Positions 6,839 through 14,388 of a stretch of DNA of 34,961 nucleotides are shown here, in pieces. The first letter of the stretch is position 1, and each line of letters starts with the position of its first letter. The translations under genes were made by a program, and so were the position numbers. The notes beneath the pieces were generated by a model. That model was not told the origin of the DNA. It saw nothing but the letters and a program-made list of their open reading frames with translations, and did not search any database. Source of the DNA: a virus. The stretch is from positions 1 to 34,961 of the IMG/VR virus record IMGVR_UViG_3300020596_000073. One strand, written 5' to 3'.

Positions 6839-8280
6839 CGCGCGCCGCGAGGGCCGCCACGGAGTCTGATCGCGTTCTCCCCCACAACCTCGACGCGGAG
6901 CGCGCGGTGCTGGCGTCGATCCTGGTCGACAACGCCGCGTATGCGAAGGCGGCGCCGCTCGTGCGCGAGGCGTCGTTCTATCGGCTGGCGCACCAACTGC
7001 TGTTCGCCAGCCTCGCCCGGCAACTCGAGCGGCCGCACGGGCTCGCGGACCCGCTGACGACGCAGGCCGACCTCGTGAGGCATGGCACCCTCGAGGACGT
7101 CGGCGGGATGCTCTACCTGTCGGAGCTGTTGACCGGCGCCACACGCGCCACGAACATCGCGCACTACGCCACACTGGTGGCCGAAGCGAAGCAACGGCGC
7201 GAAATCATCGCGGCTGGCCAGGCCATGCTAGCGCAAGCGTTCGATGGCGATGACGTCGCCACGCTCCTCGCTGACGCGGACTCGGCGATCATCCAACTCC
7301 GGCACGGCACCGGTGGCGCGCTCCTGCACACGTCGGAACTCGGCCGGCAACTCTCGGCCGACCTGGAATACCGCTTCGCGCACCGCGGCGAGCTACTGGG
7401 TGTGCCCACGGGCTTCTCCACCCTCGACGTGCATACCGGCGGCTGGGAAAACGGCGATCTCGTGGTGGTGGCCGCGCGCCCGTCGATCGGGAAGACGAGT
7501 CTCGTGCTCAAGAGCGCATGGACGGCGGCCGAGTCGCACCGGCGCGACGGCACGCAGCGTCGCGTCGCGTTCTTCTCGCTCGAGATGAAAAAGTTGCAGT
7601 TGATGTATCGCCTCATGGCGCTGCTCACGGGCATCCCGATCAAGCGCCTCCGCGGCGGCGGCATCCCCGAGCACGTCACGCACGAGTGGGCGGCGGTGGC
7701 GCAGGCGCAGGAGCGCATGGCGACGATGGGCCTCTTCATTGACGACGCGGCCGACAAACCCTACGTCTCAACCATCCGGGGCAAGTGCCGGCAGATGATG
7801 GCGGACGGCGGGCTCGACCTCGTGATAATTGACTACTTCCAGTTGATGAAAGGCGAACCACGGAAAGGCGGCGAGACGAACCGCAGCGCGGAACTCGCCG
7901 CGGTGAGCCGCGAACTGAAGCTGATGGCCGGAGAACTCAACGTCCCGGTGATGCTGCTGTCGCAGCTCAACCGCAACAGCACGATCCGTGACGACCCGCG
8001 CCCGAAGCTGTCAGACCTTCGCGACACCGGCGCGCTCGAGCAGGATGCCGACGTGATCGCGTTTTTGCACCGGAAAGACCACAAGAACAGCGGCCCGACC
8101 GCCTTTATTATCGACAAGGCGCGGAACCACGACACCGCGGACATCTGGCTGACCCTGGACCGCCAGACGACCCGGTTTGAGGAAATGCCCGAGGGCTACA
8201 CCGCGCCGGAGCCCACGGCAGAGGAGAAAGCCGCCACCAAAAAGGCCATGATCATCGCCAGGAAGCGGGTGACAATTTGA
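6832..8280 (+). CDS. dnaB: DnaB-like replicative DNA helicase
   Basis: A 482-residue hexameric replicative helicase that would unwind the phage replication fork. The N-terminal domain (about 16-150) begins with VLPHNLDAERAVLASIL, typical of DnaB. The ATPase domain follows the linker VPTGFSTLDVHTGGWENGDLV in part (191-210). Walker A is ARPSIGKTS (215-223), Walker B LVIIDYFQLM with D334, then LLSQLNRNS and the arginine-finger region LSDLRDTGALEQDADVIAFL. Walker A has Ala where DnaB usually has Gly (GRPSMGKT); the catalytic Lys and Thr are intact. ATG 6832 is chosen; an in-frame TTG at 6763 would overlap the previous gene more. It ends in an ATGA overlap with the methyltransferase. Confidence 0.93.
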   Translation: MVTRAARAATESDRVLPHNLDAERAVLASILVDNAAYAKAAPLVREASFYRLAHQLLFASLARQLERPHGLADPLTTQADLVRHGTLEDVGGMLYLSELLTGATRATNIAHYATLVAEAKQRREIIAAGQAMLAQAFDGDDVATLLADADSAIIQLRHGTGGALLHTSELGRQLSADLEYRFAHRGELLGVPTGFSTLDVHTGGWENGDLVVVAARPSIGKTSLVLKSAWTAAESHRRDGTQRRVAFFSLEMKKLQLMYRLMALLTGIPIKRLRGGGIPEHVTHEWAAVAQAQERMATMGLFIDDAADKPYVSTIRGKCRQMMADGGLDLVIIDYFQLMKGEPRKGGETNRSAELAAVSRELKLMAGELNVPVMLLSQLNRNSTIRDDPRPKLSDLRDTGALEQDADVIAFLHRKDHKNSGPTAFIIDKARNHDTADIWLTLDRQTTRFEEMPEGYTAPEPTAEEKAATKKAMIIARKRVTI

Positions 8281-9146
8281 TGAGCACATGGCAAATTCTC
8301 CACGGCGACGTGCGCGACGGGCTCCGCACGCTACCCGATGCCAGTGTGCAGACGTGCGTGACGAGCCCTCCGTATTGGAGGCTCAGGGACTATGGCGTCG
8401 TGGGGCAGCTCGGCCTCGAAGCCAACCCAGATGCCTACGTCTCGGCGTTGGTGGACGTGTTCCGCGAGGTGCGGCGCGTGCTTAAGGACGACGCGACATT
8501 GTGGCTGAATATTGGCGACTCATTTTCCAATAAGCAACTACAGGGCCTCCCCTGGCGCGTGGCGTTTGCGCTGCAATCGGACGGCTGGTATCTCCGCGCA
8601 GACATCATCTGGGCGAAGCCCAACCCGATGCCTGAGTCCGTGACCGACCGACCGACAAAGGCGCACGAGTATCTGTTCCTGCTCACGAAGTCGCCGCGCT
8701 ACTACTACGACTGGAAGGCGATTACGGAGCCGGTAAGCGGTACGGCACATGGGCGAGGTTCCGGCGTTAATCCCAAGGCGGCTTTAAACGCGCCTGGGGC
8801 GAAGCAAAACGCGAGCTTTAGTGCAGCGACAGCCGGCCTCGTGGACGAGCGAAACAAGCGCAGCGTCTGGACGGTCGCCACACAACCCTATCCAGAGGCA
8901 CACTTCGCCACCTTCCCGGAGGCCCTGATCGCGCCGTGCATCTTTGCCGGCAGCCGAGCCGGCGATACCGTGCTGGACCCATTTGTGGGCTCAGGCACAA
9001 CAGGCGCGGTCTCCGTGCGGGCTGGCCGGCACTTCGTCGGCTGTGAATTGAGCGCGGAATACGTGGCGTTGGCTCGGCGAAGGATCGGTGACGCCGCGCC
9101 GATGTTCGCGCAAGAGGTAGAATCCCAACCGGAGCAGCAACCATGA
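8280..9146 (+). CDS. DNA methyltransferase, beta class (SPPY type, N4-cytosine or N6-adenine)
   Basis: 288 residues. Motif IV TSPPYW (28-33) comes first and the AdoMet-binding motif I DPFVGSGTT (233-241) comes near the end, with E256 in FVGCELS. This is the order of beta-class amino-methyltransferases. SPPY is more common in N4-cytosine enzymes, but N6-adenine activity cannot be excluded. No restriction endonuclease gene is adjacent, so it looks like an orphan enzyme that could mark phage DNA against host restriction. The catalytic motifs are intact, unlike the two other methyltransferase homologues in the window. Several AT-ending codons (around 8505-8535 and 8760-8825) differ from the neighbours, which could mean recent acquisition. 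Start ATG 8280 in ATGA overlap. Confidence 0.88.
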   Translation: MSTWQILHGDVRDGLRTLPDASVQTCVTSPPYWRLRDYGVVGQLGLEANPDAYVSALVDVFREVRRVLKDDATLWLNIGDSFSNKQLQGLPWRVAFALQSDGWYLRADIIWAKPNPMPESVTDRPTKAHEYLFLLTKSPRYYYDWKAITEPVSGTAHGRGSGVNPKAALNAPGAKQNASFSAATAGLVDERNKRSVWTVATQPYPEAHFATFPEALIAPCIFAGSRAGDTVLDPFVGSGTTGAVSVRAGRHFVGCELSAEYVALARRRIGDAAPMFAQEVESQPEQQP

Positions 9147-9631
9147 GTTTTCCCGAACCCTATTTTCTGGGCATCGATCCCGGCACGTCAGGCGGGATCG
9201 CCCTACTCGACACGGATGGGCGGGTGGTCTACGTCTCGGCCATGCCGGACGAGGACCGCGCAATCTTCTGCTTACTCGCCCCGCTCGGCCGCGTCGTGTA
9301 CGCGGCGCTCGAGCGCGTCTGGTCCTCGCCCGGCTGGGGCCACGTCGGCGCGTTCACCTTCGGCACCAATTACGGCGCGATCCGCATGGCGCTGGTCGCG
9401 CACGGCGTGCCGGTCGAGGACGTGCTGCCGCGCCGATGGCAGAAGGTGATGGGCGTGTCCTACCCGAAAGCCGCCAAGCGGGTGAAGGGCGCCCCGCCGT
9501 CGCCGCCCGTGCGACGGGACAAGAACATCACGAAGACGCTCGCACAGAATCTCTTCCCCGGCACGCGCGTCACCCACGCGATCGCGGATTGCCTCCTGAT
9601 CGCGGAGTACAAGCGCCGCACGACCCTGTAA
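9143..9631 (+). CDS. RuvC-like Holliday junction resolvase
   Basis: 162 residues with the RNase H fold signature: GIDPGTSGG (10-18, D12), a second strand VVYVSAMP, E57 in AALERVWS, and D149 in THAIADCLLIAEY (H145 also conserved). These are the acidic positions of RuvC-type resolvases, which cut four-way DNA junctions. In phages such enzymes resolve branched DNA before packaging. A Pro-rich insert (GAPPSPPVRRDKN, about 116-128) is unusual but lies before the last helix. ATGA overlap with the methyltransferase supports one operon. Confidence 0.85.
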   Translation: MSFPEPYFLGIDPGTSGGIALLDTDGRVVYVSAMPDEDRAIFCLLAPLGRVVYAALERVWSSPGWGHVGAFTFGTNYGAIRMALVAHGVPVEDVLPRRWQKVMGVSYPKAAKRVKGAPPSPPVRRDKNITKTLAQNLFPGTRVTHAIADCLLIAEYKRRTTL

Positions 9632-9664
9632 CCCCGTCCACCCCAACCCAAGGAACGAGTCGTC

Positions 9665-10138
9665 ATGAGCAAAGCCAAGAAGAAGACCGCCCGCAAGATC
9701 CCGACGCCGAAGAAGACGTCCGCGCTCGCCTCGCGCAAGTCCGCCCCGCGGAGCAAGGCCCACGCCGCCGCCACCGCGAAAGCCCACACGCCGGCGGAAC
9801 GGAAACTCCCCGGCATGACCCAGCCGCAGAACGTCCGTCTGAACCTGATCTGCGAGGGGCTCTCCGAGCAGCGCGACGTGATCAACAACGCGAAAAGGGA
9901 GGAGAAGAGCAGTAAGGCCGCGGCGCTCCAGGAGATGACCAACCGGAACTACAGCGTCTACAAGCACGCCGGCATCGAACTGTCGCTCGTGCCCGGCGCC
10001 GACACGCTGCGGGTCCACGTGATCAAGCAGGACGGCGACCTAGCGCGCGGCGAGGGCGACGAGACGCCCGACGAGGTCGACCTGACCTACGACGCCCCCA
10101 ATTCCACGCCAGACGACGACGAAGACCAGGTCCACTAG
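9665..10138 (+). CDS. Hypothetical protein with Lys-rich N-terminus
   Basis: 157 residues. Residues 1-47 are a Lys/Ala/Pro-rich disordered tail similar in style to the start of the annealing protein. The middle (about 52-95) is helical, and about 96-125 (YSVYKHAGIELSLVPGADTLRVHVI) looks like a small beta domain. The C-terminus is strongly acidic (TPDDDEDQ). Comparable small proteins accompany phage replication genes, but I do not recognise a function. AAGGAACGAG lies before the ATG. Confidence 0.65.
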   Translation: MSKAKKKTARKIPTPKKTSALASRKSAPRSKAHAAATAKAHTPAERKLPGMTQPQNVRLNLICEGLSEQRDVINNAKREEKSSKAAALQEMTNRNYSVYKHAGIELSLVPGADTLRVHVIKQDGDLARGEGDETPDEVDLTYDAPNSTPDDDEDQVH

Positions 10139-10144
10139 GCCATC

Positions 10145-11164
10145 ATGGCGAAGCCGAACGCTATCGCGAAAAGTCCCGGTGAACGGGTTTTTTCGTTCGA
10201 CGACACCCCGATCGCGGCGTTCGAGGGCATCAAGCTGAGAGCCCGGTCGGTCCTGTTCACCGGCCGGGTGACTCAGGACAACTGGCGCGCCGCGCTCGAG
10301 TTCACGGCCGCCACCGGGACCGCGTCCCCGTATTGGGTGGGCGACCTCCTGACGTACGCCGAGACGCGTGCCGAGTGGCAAGACATGGCCGCACAAGTCA
10401 CGTCGTCGCTGGGGCTCTCGCTCCACACGATCAAGAACCAGCACTACATCGCCACGCATGTCGACGTGGAGGCCCGTGCGCTCGCCCCGTCGTTCTCGCA
10501 TTCCGGCGAAGTGGCGTCGTTGCCACCGGGAGAGCAACGCGCGTGGCTCACGAAGGCCACGGACGAGGGCTACACCACGAACGAGCTCCGCCGGCAGATC
10601 CGCGCCGCGGCCCGTCGTGGTGTCATCGAGGGCCAAGCAGTCCTCGAGGGCCAGTTTCGCGTCCTCTACGCGGCCCCCCCCTGGAAGACGATGCCGGTGG
10701 CGGAGATGTGCAAGCTCCCCGTGGCGGCACACACGACGCCTGACGCGGTGCTGTTCCTGTGGGTACCGCCGTCGCTGATCCTGCAGAACCCCGGCCCGCG
10801 CGAGGTGCTCGAGGCGTGGGACTTCACCGCGCGGACGAACATCGTCTGGGACAAGGTGCGCGGCCTCGGCGGCCACTACACCTACGTGCGCCACGAGCAC
10901 CTAGTCATCGCCACCCGCGGCAAATTCGTGGCCGACTACCGCGGCGGGTCCACCGGCGAGCACGGCGAAGGGATGGTCCAGAGCGTCCACGCCGAGCGCG
11001 TGCGCGACCCTCGCATCGCGGAGAAGCCCGAAACGTTCAGAAAAGCGATCGAGCGGATGTACGCCGGCGGTCCATACTTGGAGCTATTCGGGCGCGCGCC
11101 GACCGAGGGCTGGACCACGTTCGGATCGGATGCTCGCCGGTGGCACAAGGACGCCACGCAGTAA
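10145..11164 (+). CDS. MT-A70-family adenine methyltransferase homologue with altered catalytic motif (APPW)
   Basis: 339 residues. The N-terminal half (about 20-155) is helical (AYAETRAEW-like segments, AWLTKATDEGYTTNELRRQI) and resembles the extra domain on phage MT-A70 proteins. The C-terminal half follows the MT-A70 fold: FRVLYAAPPW (171-180), VLFLWVPPS, NIVWDKV, the histidine strand YVRHEHLVIATRG, EKPETFRKAIERMY and YLELFGRAPTEGWTTFG. Family members usually carry DPPW at the catalytic site; here the Asp is Ala (177-180 APPW). If the reading is correct, the protein may bind nucleic acid or AdoMet without transferring methyl groups. The gene ends in a TAATG junction with the small terminase. 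Confidence 0.82.
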   Translation: MAKPNAIAKSPGERVFSFDDTPIAAFEGIKLRARSVLFTGRVTQDNWRAALEFTAATGTASPYWVGDLLTYAETRAEWQDMAAQVTSSLGLSLHTIKNQHYIATHVDVEARALAPSFSHSGEVASLPPGEQRAWLTKATDEGYTTNELRRQIRAAARRGVIEGQAVLEGQFRVLYAAPPWKTMPVAEMCKLPVAAHTTPDAVLFLWVPPSLILQNPGPREVLEAWDFTARTNIVWDKVRGLGGHYTYVRHEHLVIATRGKFVADYRGGSTGEHGEGMVQSVHAERVRDPRIAEKPETFRKAIERMYAGGPYLELFGRAPTEGWTTFGSDARRWHKDATQ

Positions 11165-11808
11165 TGGCCACGAAGCGCAAAGCGGACACCCCCCGCACGC
11201 CCCGCCTCGCCACCAGTCGGTACCGGCACGGCACCAACGAGTCCAAGGGACGCGAGGCGAAGCGCCAGGCGTTCGCGCTGCACGTCGCGGCCGGCAAATC
11301 CCACAAGGAGGCCGCGCGTGCCGCCGGCTGCACAGGGACAGGCGTCCGCACCAGGGCCGCGGAGATGCTGAAGGAGCCCAGCGTGCGAGCACAGGTCGCT
11401 GCCGCCCGGCAAGCCGCGTTCGACCACCTGCAGGTCGACGTCAACGTCTACTTCGAGCAGCTCCACGCGATCGCGACCGCCGACATCGCCGACATCCTCG
11501 ACGACAAAGGCCGGGTCCGCCCGCTGTCCACGATCCCCCCGCGGGCGCGCATGGCGATGGCCAGCTTGGATCTGGTGATGCAGAACGTCGAGGCCGGCGA
11601 CGGCGTCGTCGACATGGTGCTGAAGCCCCGGTTTCACAGCAAGCTCGAGGCCATCATCACGATGCTCAAGGCGCACGGCAAATTGGTCACGAAGATCGAG
11701 AAGGGGCGCCCTGGGGAGTTCGACCGCCTGAGTCGCGAGCAATTGCGCGACGTGATCGAGAAGGAGCTAGCCCCTGCGGCTGGGCTCAGGCTCGTGCGGG
11801 CCAAGTAG
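11164..11808 (+). CDS. terS: Terminase small subunit
   Basis: 214 residues, starting in a TAATG overlap. Residues about 25-75 give the DNA-binding helix-turn-helix of Terminase_2-type small subunits (QAFALHVAAGKSHKEAARAAG, then RAAEMLKEPSVRAQVAAAR). Residues about 85-150 continue with the usual dimer/oligomer region (VDVNVYFEQLHAIATADIADIL, PLSTIPPRARMAMASLDL). The C-terminus is Lys/Arg-rich. The protein should recognise the packaging site and present DNA to the large subunit, which lies 9 kb away at 20487. This separation is unusual; the accessory zone between them looks inserted. Confidence 0.82.
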   Translation: MATKRKADTPRTPRLATSRYRHGTNESKGREAKRQAFALHVAAGKSHKEAARAAGCTGTGVRTRAAEMLKEPSVRAQVAAARQAAFDHLQVDVNVYFEQLHAIATADIADILDDKGRVRPLSTIPPRARMAMASLDLVMQNVEAGDGVVDMVLKPRFHSKLEAIITMLKAHGKLVTKIEKGRPGEFDRLSREQLRDVIEKELAPAAGLRLVRAK

Positions 11809-11856
11809 GCAAGGATCGTTCGTCAGCACGGCGCGACATAGGAAAGGGACAACAAC

Positions 11857-12036
11857 ATAGCCAAGACCACCACGAAGAAGCGCAACCCGACCGACGCCAC
11901 CCTCCGCAACGTCACGGCGGGCCGCAAACGGGACAGCGCGTTGCTCGCGCGAGTAAAGCGCCTGGAGCGCGTCATCGAAAAACTGTGGGACAAGGTTGAC
12001 CTCCTCGCGGCCGCAATTGCCATTGCCGAGGGCTAG
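11857..12036 (+). CDS. Small coiled-coil protein apparently starting at ATA
   Basis: The frame reads IAKTTTKKRNPTDATL onward for 59 residues: a basic start, then RDSALLARVKRLERVIEKL as a heptad-like coiled coil, ending in LLAAAIAIAEG. Codon use is strongly coding-like. There is no ATG or GTG in the open frame, and the only TTG is 29 codons in. GGAAAGGGA (11841-11849) sits at normal ribosome-binding distance before ATA at 11857, where ATGGCCAAG would be expected. Either initiation is at ATA, or the start was mutated or misread. Stop TAG 12034-12036. Confidence 0.6.
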   Translation: MAKTTTKKRNPTDATLRNVTAGRKRDSALLARVKRLERVIEKLWDKVDLLAAAIAIAEG

Positions 12037-12178
12037 ACGCGCGTGCCGCATCGCCGGCTGTGACCGCCCGGTCAGGCTATGCTCAAGGCGCTTGAAGATG
12101 TGCATCTGGTGCGCGCAGCGGCGGCACCGGCTAGAGCGGACACAACGACACCTCACAAGAAAAGGAACAGCATCATGA
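12023..12178 (+). CDS. Possible small Cys-rich (zinc-finger-like) protein
   Basis: 51 residues from a TTG start, with five Cys spaced like a small zinc-binding unit (CRIAGC, later C, then CIWC) in an Arg-rich background (ARRACRIAGCDRPVRLCSR). It overlaps the end of the previous gene and closes in an ATGA overlap with the secreted protein gene. The pattern and junction favour a real gene, but the non-ATG start and high Arg content leave doubt. Confidence 0.4.
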   Translation: MPRARRACRIAGCDRPVRLCSRRLKMCIWCAQRRHRLERTQRHLTRKGTAS

Positions 12179-12756
12179 GAATCCTCGCCATCATCGCGAT
12201 CGTCTGTCTCGTACTCTTCGCGGCGCGCCCCGCGCAGGCGCAGCCGCTGCCCGGCGTGCCGCTCCCCACGTCGTATCGACTGACGCGCACACTACCGCTT
12301 CCCGTGTCGACGAGCACGTTCCTGGCGTCGAGCATGTCGTGCGGCTTGGCCCGGGGCGGCGTGTCGAGTTCGCCGGGCCTGCGGATTGAAGACCCGCGCA
12401 ACGCGGCGATGGACTGCGAGCTACTCGGCACCGCCAGCGGCGTGATCGTGTCTCGGCAGGCGCAGAACGCCTACGCGATGGTGGCGTGTGACGGCAACGG
12501 TGACTGCTCGGCACCGGCCATTTTCAACCTGCTTCTGCCGACCGTGCCGGCGGACCCGCGCCTGCGGCTCCCCCCGCCAGCGGTGGCCTTCGATGCCACC
12601 GTGACCGACCGGTATCGGCTCGGCCAGATCGACGTGGCCACGACCATCATCGACGGGCTCTTGCAGCCGTTCTACTTCGGCGCGGCGACCCTCACCATCC
12701 CTGGCTACAGCGTGCAGCGCGGCGACAAGGTGAGCGTGGCGCTCTGGCGGCCCTGA
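12175..12756 (+). CDS. Secreted or periplasmic protein with signal peptide
   Basis: 193 residues. Residues 1-22 form a clean Sec signal peptide: MR, a hydrophobic core ILAIIAIVCLVLF, then the cleavage-like site ARPAQA before Gln. The mature part is rich in Pro, Leu, Thr and Ala, with strand-like segments (VSTSTFLASSMSC, LIVSRQAQNAYAMVAC-type regions, LTIPGYSVQRGDKVSVALW at the end) and several Cys that could form disulphides. AAAAGGAACAG precedes the ATG. I do not recognise a family. A phage-encoded exported protein could act on the cell envelope or alter the host surface; this is inference. Confidence 0.7.
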   Translation: MRILAIIAIVCLVLFAARPAQAQPLPGVPLPTSYRLTRTLPLPVSTSTFLASSMSCGLARGGVSSSPGLRIEDPRNAAMDCELLGTASGVIVSRQAQNAYAMVACDGNGDCSAPAIFNLLLPTVPADPRLRLPPPAVAFDATVTDRYRLGQIDVATTIIDGLLQPFYFGAATLTIPGYSVQRGDKVSVALWRP

Positions 12757-13019
12757 TGTTCGACAACCCGACGCCGGACCGGAAGTACTGGCTACGGCAA
12801 TCAGACGGTGGCCGAACCTACCGATGCTCGCCGGACTCGGCGCGCATGACGCGTCGTCGCTTGGGCCTGAGCGCCCGGCAGCATCGCATCCAGCAGAAGG
12901 CGGCGCGGCGCGGCACACGCTGGACCAGGGCCGCCTTCAAGTGGAAGTACTGGCTACGGCGGCGGCCAAGCGCGCCGACACGCAGCCCCCGATTTGACAG
13001 AACGATAAATCGGCAGTAG
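12756..13019 (+). CDS. Hypothetical basic protein with internal KYWLR repeat
   Basis: 87 residues in TGATG overlap with the secreted protein gene, strongly basic (many Arg). The 18-base sequence GGAAGTACTGGCTACGGC occurs at 12781-12798 and again at 12943-12960, in frame, giving KYWLR twice. The 3' end of the gene contains promoter P3. Its last residues may therefore be a by-product of that promoter, and the gene could be shorter in function than in sequence. No family recognised. Confidence 0.5.
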   Translation: MFDNPTPDRKYWLRQSDGGRTYRCSPDSARMTRRRLGLSARQHRIQQKAARRGTRWTRAAFKWKYWLRRRPSAPTRSPRFDRTINRQ

Positions 13020-13022
13020 GAT
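12994..13022 (+). promoter_or_regulatory. Promoter P3 (TTGACA, 17-base spacer, TAGGAT) with spacer operator
   Basis: TTGACA at 12994-12999 and TAGGAT at 13017-13022 (four of six matches). The inverted repeat CGAT-AA-ATCG (13003-13012) is centred about 8.5 bases after the -35 box, as in P2. Ten of the first 15 spacer bases agree with P2. It would drive the genes from 13075. Confidence 0.6.
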
Positions 13023-13031
13023 CGGCGTCGA

Positions 13032-13052
13032 GGTCCGGCACTCACGCCGGCC
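13032..13052 (+). promoter_or_regulatory. 5' leader stem-loop after P3
   Basis: GG, a bulged T, and CCGGC (13035-13039) pair with GCCGG (13046-13050) and CC around the loop ACTCAC. This has the same plan as the P2 leader: a GC stem, one bulged base on the 5' arm, a six-base loop. An alternative pairing CGGCGT (13023-13028) with ACGCCG (13044-13049) is possible. The ribosome binding site TAGGAGCAG follows. Confidence 0.45.
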
Positions 13053-13074
13053 GCATAGGGTAGGAGCAGCCCCG

Positions 13075-13500
13075 ATGCACACACTGAACCGCGATCTTGT
13101 CTGTCACGAATGCGGCCACCGCGCGCCCACGGCCGACTGCCAGACCACCGGCGAGGGGCCGACGTGCCCCCGCTGCGGCGAACCGGGCGGCATGACGGCC
13201 ATCCACGCCACCCGGTATCGGCGCGACCAGCTCGACGTCTTCGAGATGGACGACGCGCGCTGGTTCTGGGCCGTCGCCGGCAAGTATCCGACCGGCCCAT
13301 TCGATTCGAGGGACGCGGCCACTGAGGACGCGGAAGACACGGTGCAGTTCACCGCCAGCCCCGCGCGCGACATCGACGCCCAGTGGGTGCTCGATCTCGT
13401 GCCCGTGCAGGCAACGGTGCTGCTGTTGTGCGCGGTGGCCGCGCTGGCGCTGATGGCGCTGGAGCACGAATCGACGTGGACGTATCTGGGGGCGCCCTGA
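13075..13500 (+). CDS. Zinc-ribbon protein with C-terminal membrane span
   Basis: 141 residues. The N-terminus has a zinc ribbon: C10/C13 (CHEC) and C31/C34 (CPRC). The middle holds aromatic and acidic residues (FEMDDARWFWAVAGKYPTGPF). Residues about 110-130 (VQATVLLLCAVAALALMAL) are a single hydrophobic span, so the protein may be anchored with the zinc ribbon in the cytoplasm. First gene behind promoter P3, with TAGGAGCAG before the ATG. Function unknown; could modify a host membrane complex. Confidence 0.68.
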   Translation: MHTLNRDLVCHECGHRAPTADCQTTGEGPTCPRCGEPGGMTAIHATRYRRDQLDVFEMDDARWFWAVAGKYPTGPFDSRDAATEDAEDTVQFTASPARDIDAQWVLDLVPVQATVLLLCAVAALALMALEHESTWTYLGAP

Positions 13501-13751
13501 TGGCTGACGTGGCCGCCACGTTCCCGTCGACGGCAGGGCGATCTGGTCCGGTCGGTGGTCCGCCATGGCCGGATCGGTTTCTCGACGGCCGCATCTGGCG
13601 CCTCGTGAGAGGCGTTGATTTCCACTCGACGATGGCCTCCGCGAATACCTATATCCGCAAACGGGCGAATGCGAAGGGCTTACGCGCGAGAGTAGCCGTC
13701 TGCAGGTTAGAGCTAGGCGTGGTCTACATCCAGGCGCGACCGAAGCTATGA
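13500..13751 (+). CDS. Hypothetical small protein
   Basis: 83 residues in TGATG overlap. After a Pro/Gly-rich start, residues about 28-80 read LDGRIWRLVRGVDF, then a basic helix with ANTYIRKRANAKGL and a strand pair ending VVYIQARP. This is a compact alpha/beta pattern seen in small phage proteins, without a function known to me. It overlaps the next gene by four bases. Confidence 0.6.
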   Translation: MADVAATFPSTAGRSGPVGGPPWPDRFLDGRIWRLVRGVDFHSTMASANTYIRKRANAKGLRARVAVCRLELGVVYIQARPKL

Positions 13752-13942
13752 GCGACGCGAACAAGCTCGACGTCCGCCCGCGCCCGTGGCGGCGGATGTT
13801 CCTCGGCCTCACCGCACGGGATTGGGTCATCATCCTGCTGCTGCTGGTCGCGCTCGCCCTACTGGAAGGGATCTGGCCGATGGTTCTGCCCGACCCGACC
13901 ACCCCCGCCGAACTGCCGATCGACCCCGAACAGGAACGGTGA
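13748..13942 (+). CDS. Small single-span membrane protein
   Basis: 64 residues. A basic N-terminus (RPRPWRRMFLGL) precedes one hydrophobic span, about residues 26-48 (WVIILLLLVALALLEGIW), and a Pro/acidic tail. Positive charges before the span suggest the N-terminus stays in the cytoplasm. Size and layout would suit a holin or spanin-like protein, but no endolysin is nearby, so it is left unassigned. Confidence 0.62.
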   Translation: MSDANKLDVRPRPWRRMFLGLTARDWVIILLLLVALALLEGIWPMVLPDPTTPAELPIDPEQER

Positions 13943-13943
13943 C

Positions 13944-14387
13944 ATGACCACACCCACGCGCCCGAAGAAGAAGGCCCCCGCGGCCCCGAAGCCGCGCACG
14001 GCCGTCATGCCGCCGCCCAACGACCCGCAAGGCGGCTACCAGCACGCACTCGCGGACGGCGGCGGCTACCAGCACGCACTCGAGGACGGCGTGCATACGC
14101 CCACGACGTGCCCGGCGTGTCTGGCCAGCATCGCGCTGCGCGAGCAGGTCAACACCATGATCGTGGGCCACCCGCTCGACACCATCATCGAGCTGGCCGA
14201 CTTCCTCGCGTTCGTTGCCTGGGACTACGCGATGCCGGCGGACGCCACGGATCTCGACGACGCGACGCTGGTGCTGCGCCACTTGTCGGTTTTCAGCCTC
14301 AGGATGGGAAGGTGGGCGCTGGAGATCCAAGCGGCCGTGCAGCACATACAGGGCGGGCTCGCGCCGCAACCGAAGAGGACGATGTGA
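13944..14387 (+). CDS. Hypothetical protein with tandem GGYQHAL repeat
   Basis: 147 residues, starting two bases after the previous stop. Residues 1-25 are a Lys/Pro/Ala-rich tail. Residues about 30-49 are two copies of a ten-residue unit (GGYQHALADG and GGYQHALEDG). A CPAC pair (57-60) may bind zinc with another partner. The rest is helical (LDTIIELADFLAFVAWDYA, LVLRHLSVFSLRMGRWALEI). The repeat is a recent-looking DNA duplication. Function unknown. Confidence 0.62.
   Translation: MTTPTRPKKKAPAAPKPRTAVMPPPNDPQGGYQHALADGGGYQHALEDGVHTPTTCPACLASIALREQVNTMIVGHPLDTIIELADFLAFVAWDYAMPADATDLDDATLVLRHLSVFSLRMGRWALEIQAAVQHIQGGLAPQPKRTM
14031..14090 (+). repeat. 30-base tandem repeat, two copies
   Basis: Positions 14031-14060 and 14061-14090 agree in 29 of 30 bases (cgcgg versus cgagg). 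The unit length is a multiple of three, so the reading frame is kept and the protein gains a ten-residue repeat. Confidence 0.9.
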
Positions 14388-14388
14388 A

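Noticed and set aside
8280-9146. Restriction-modification system
   Set aside because: No restriction endonuclease gene is adjacent; the next gene is a RuvC-like resolvase, so an orphan methyltransferase is more likely.
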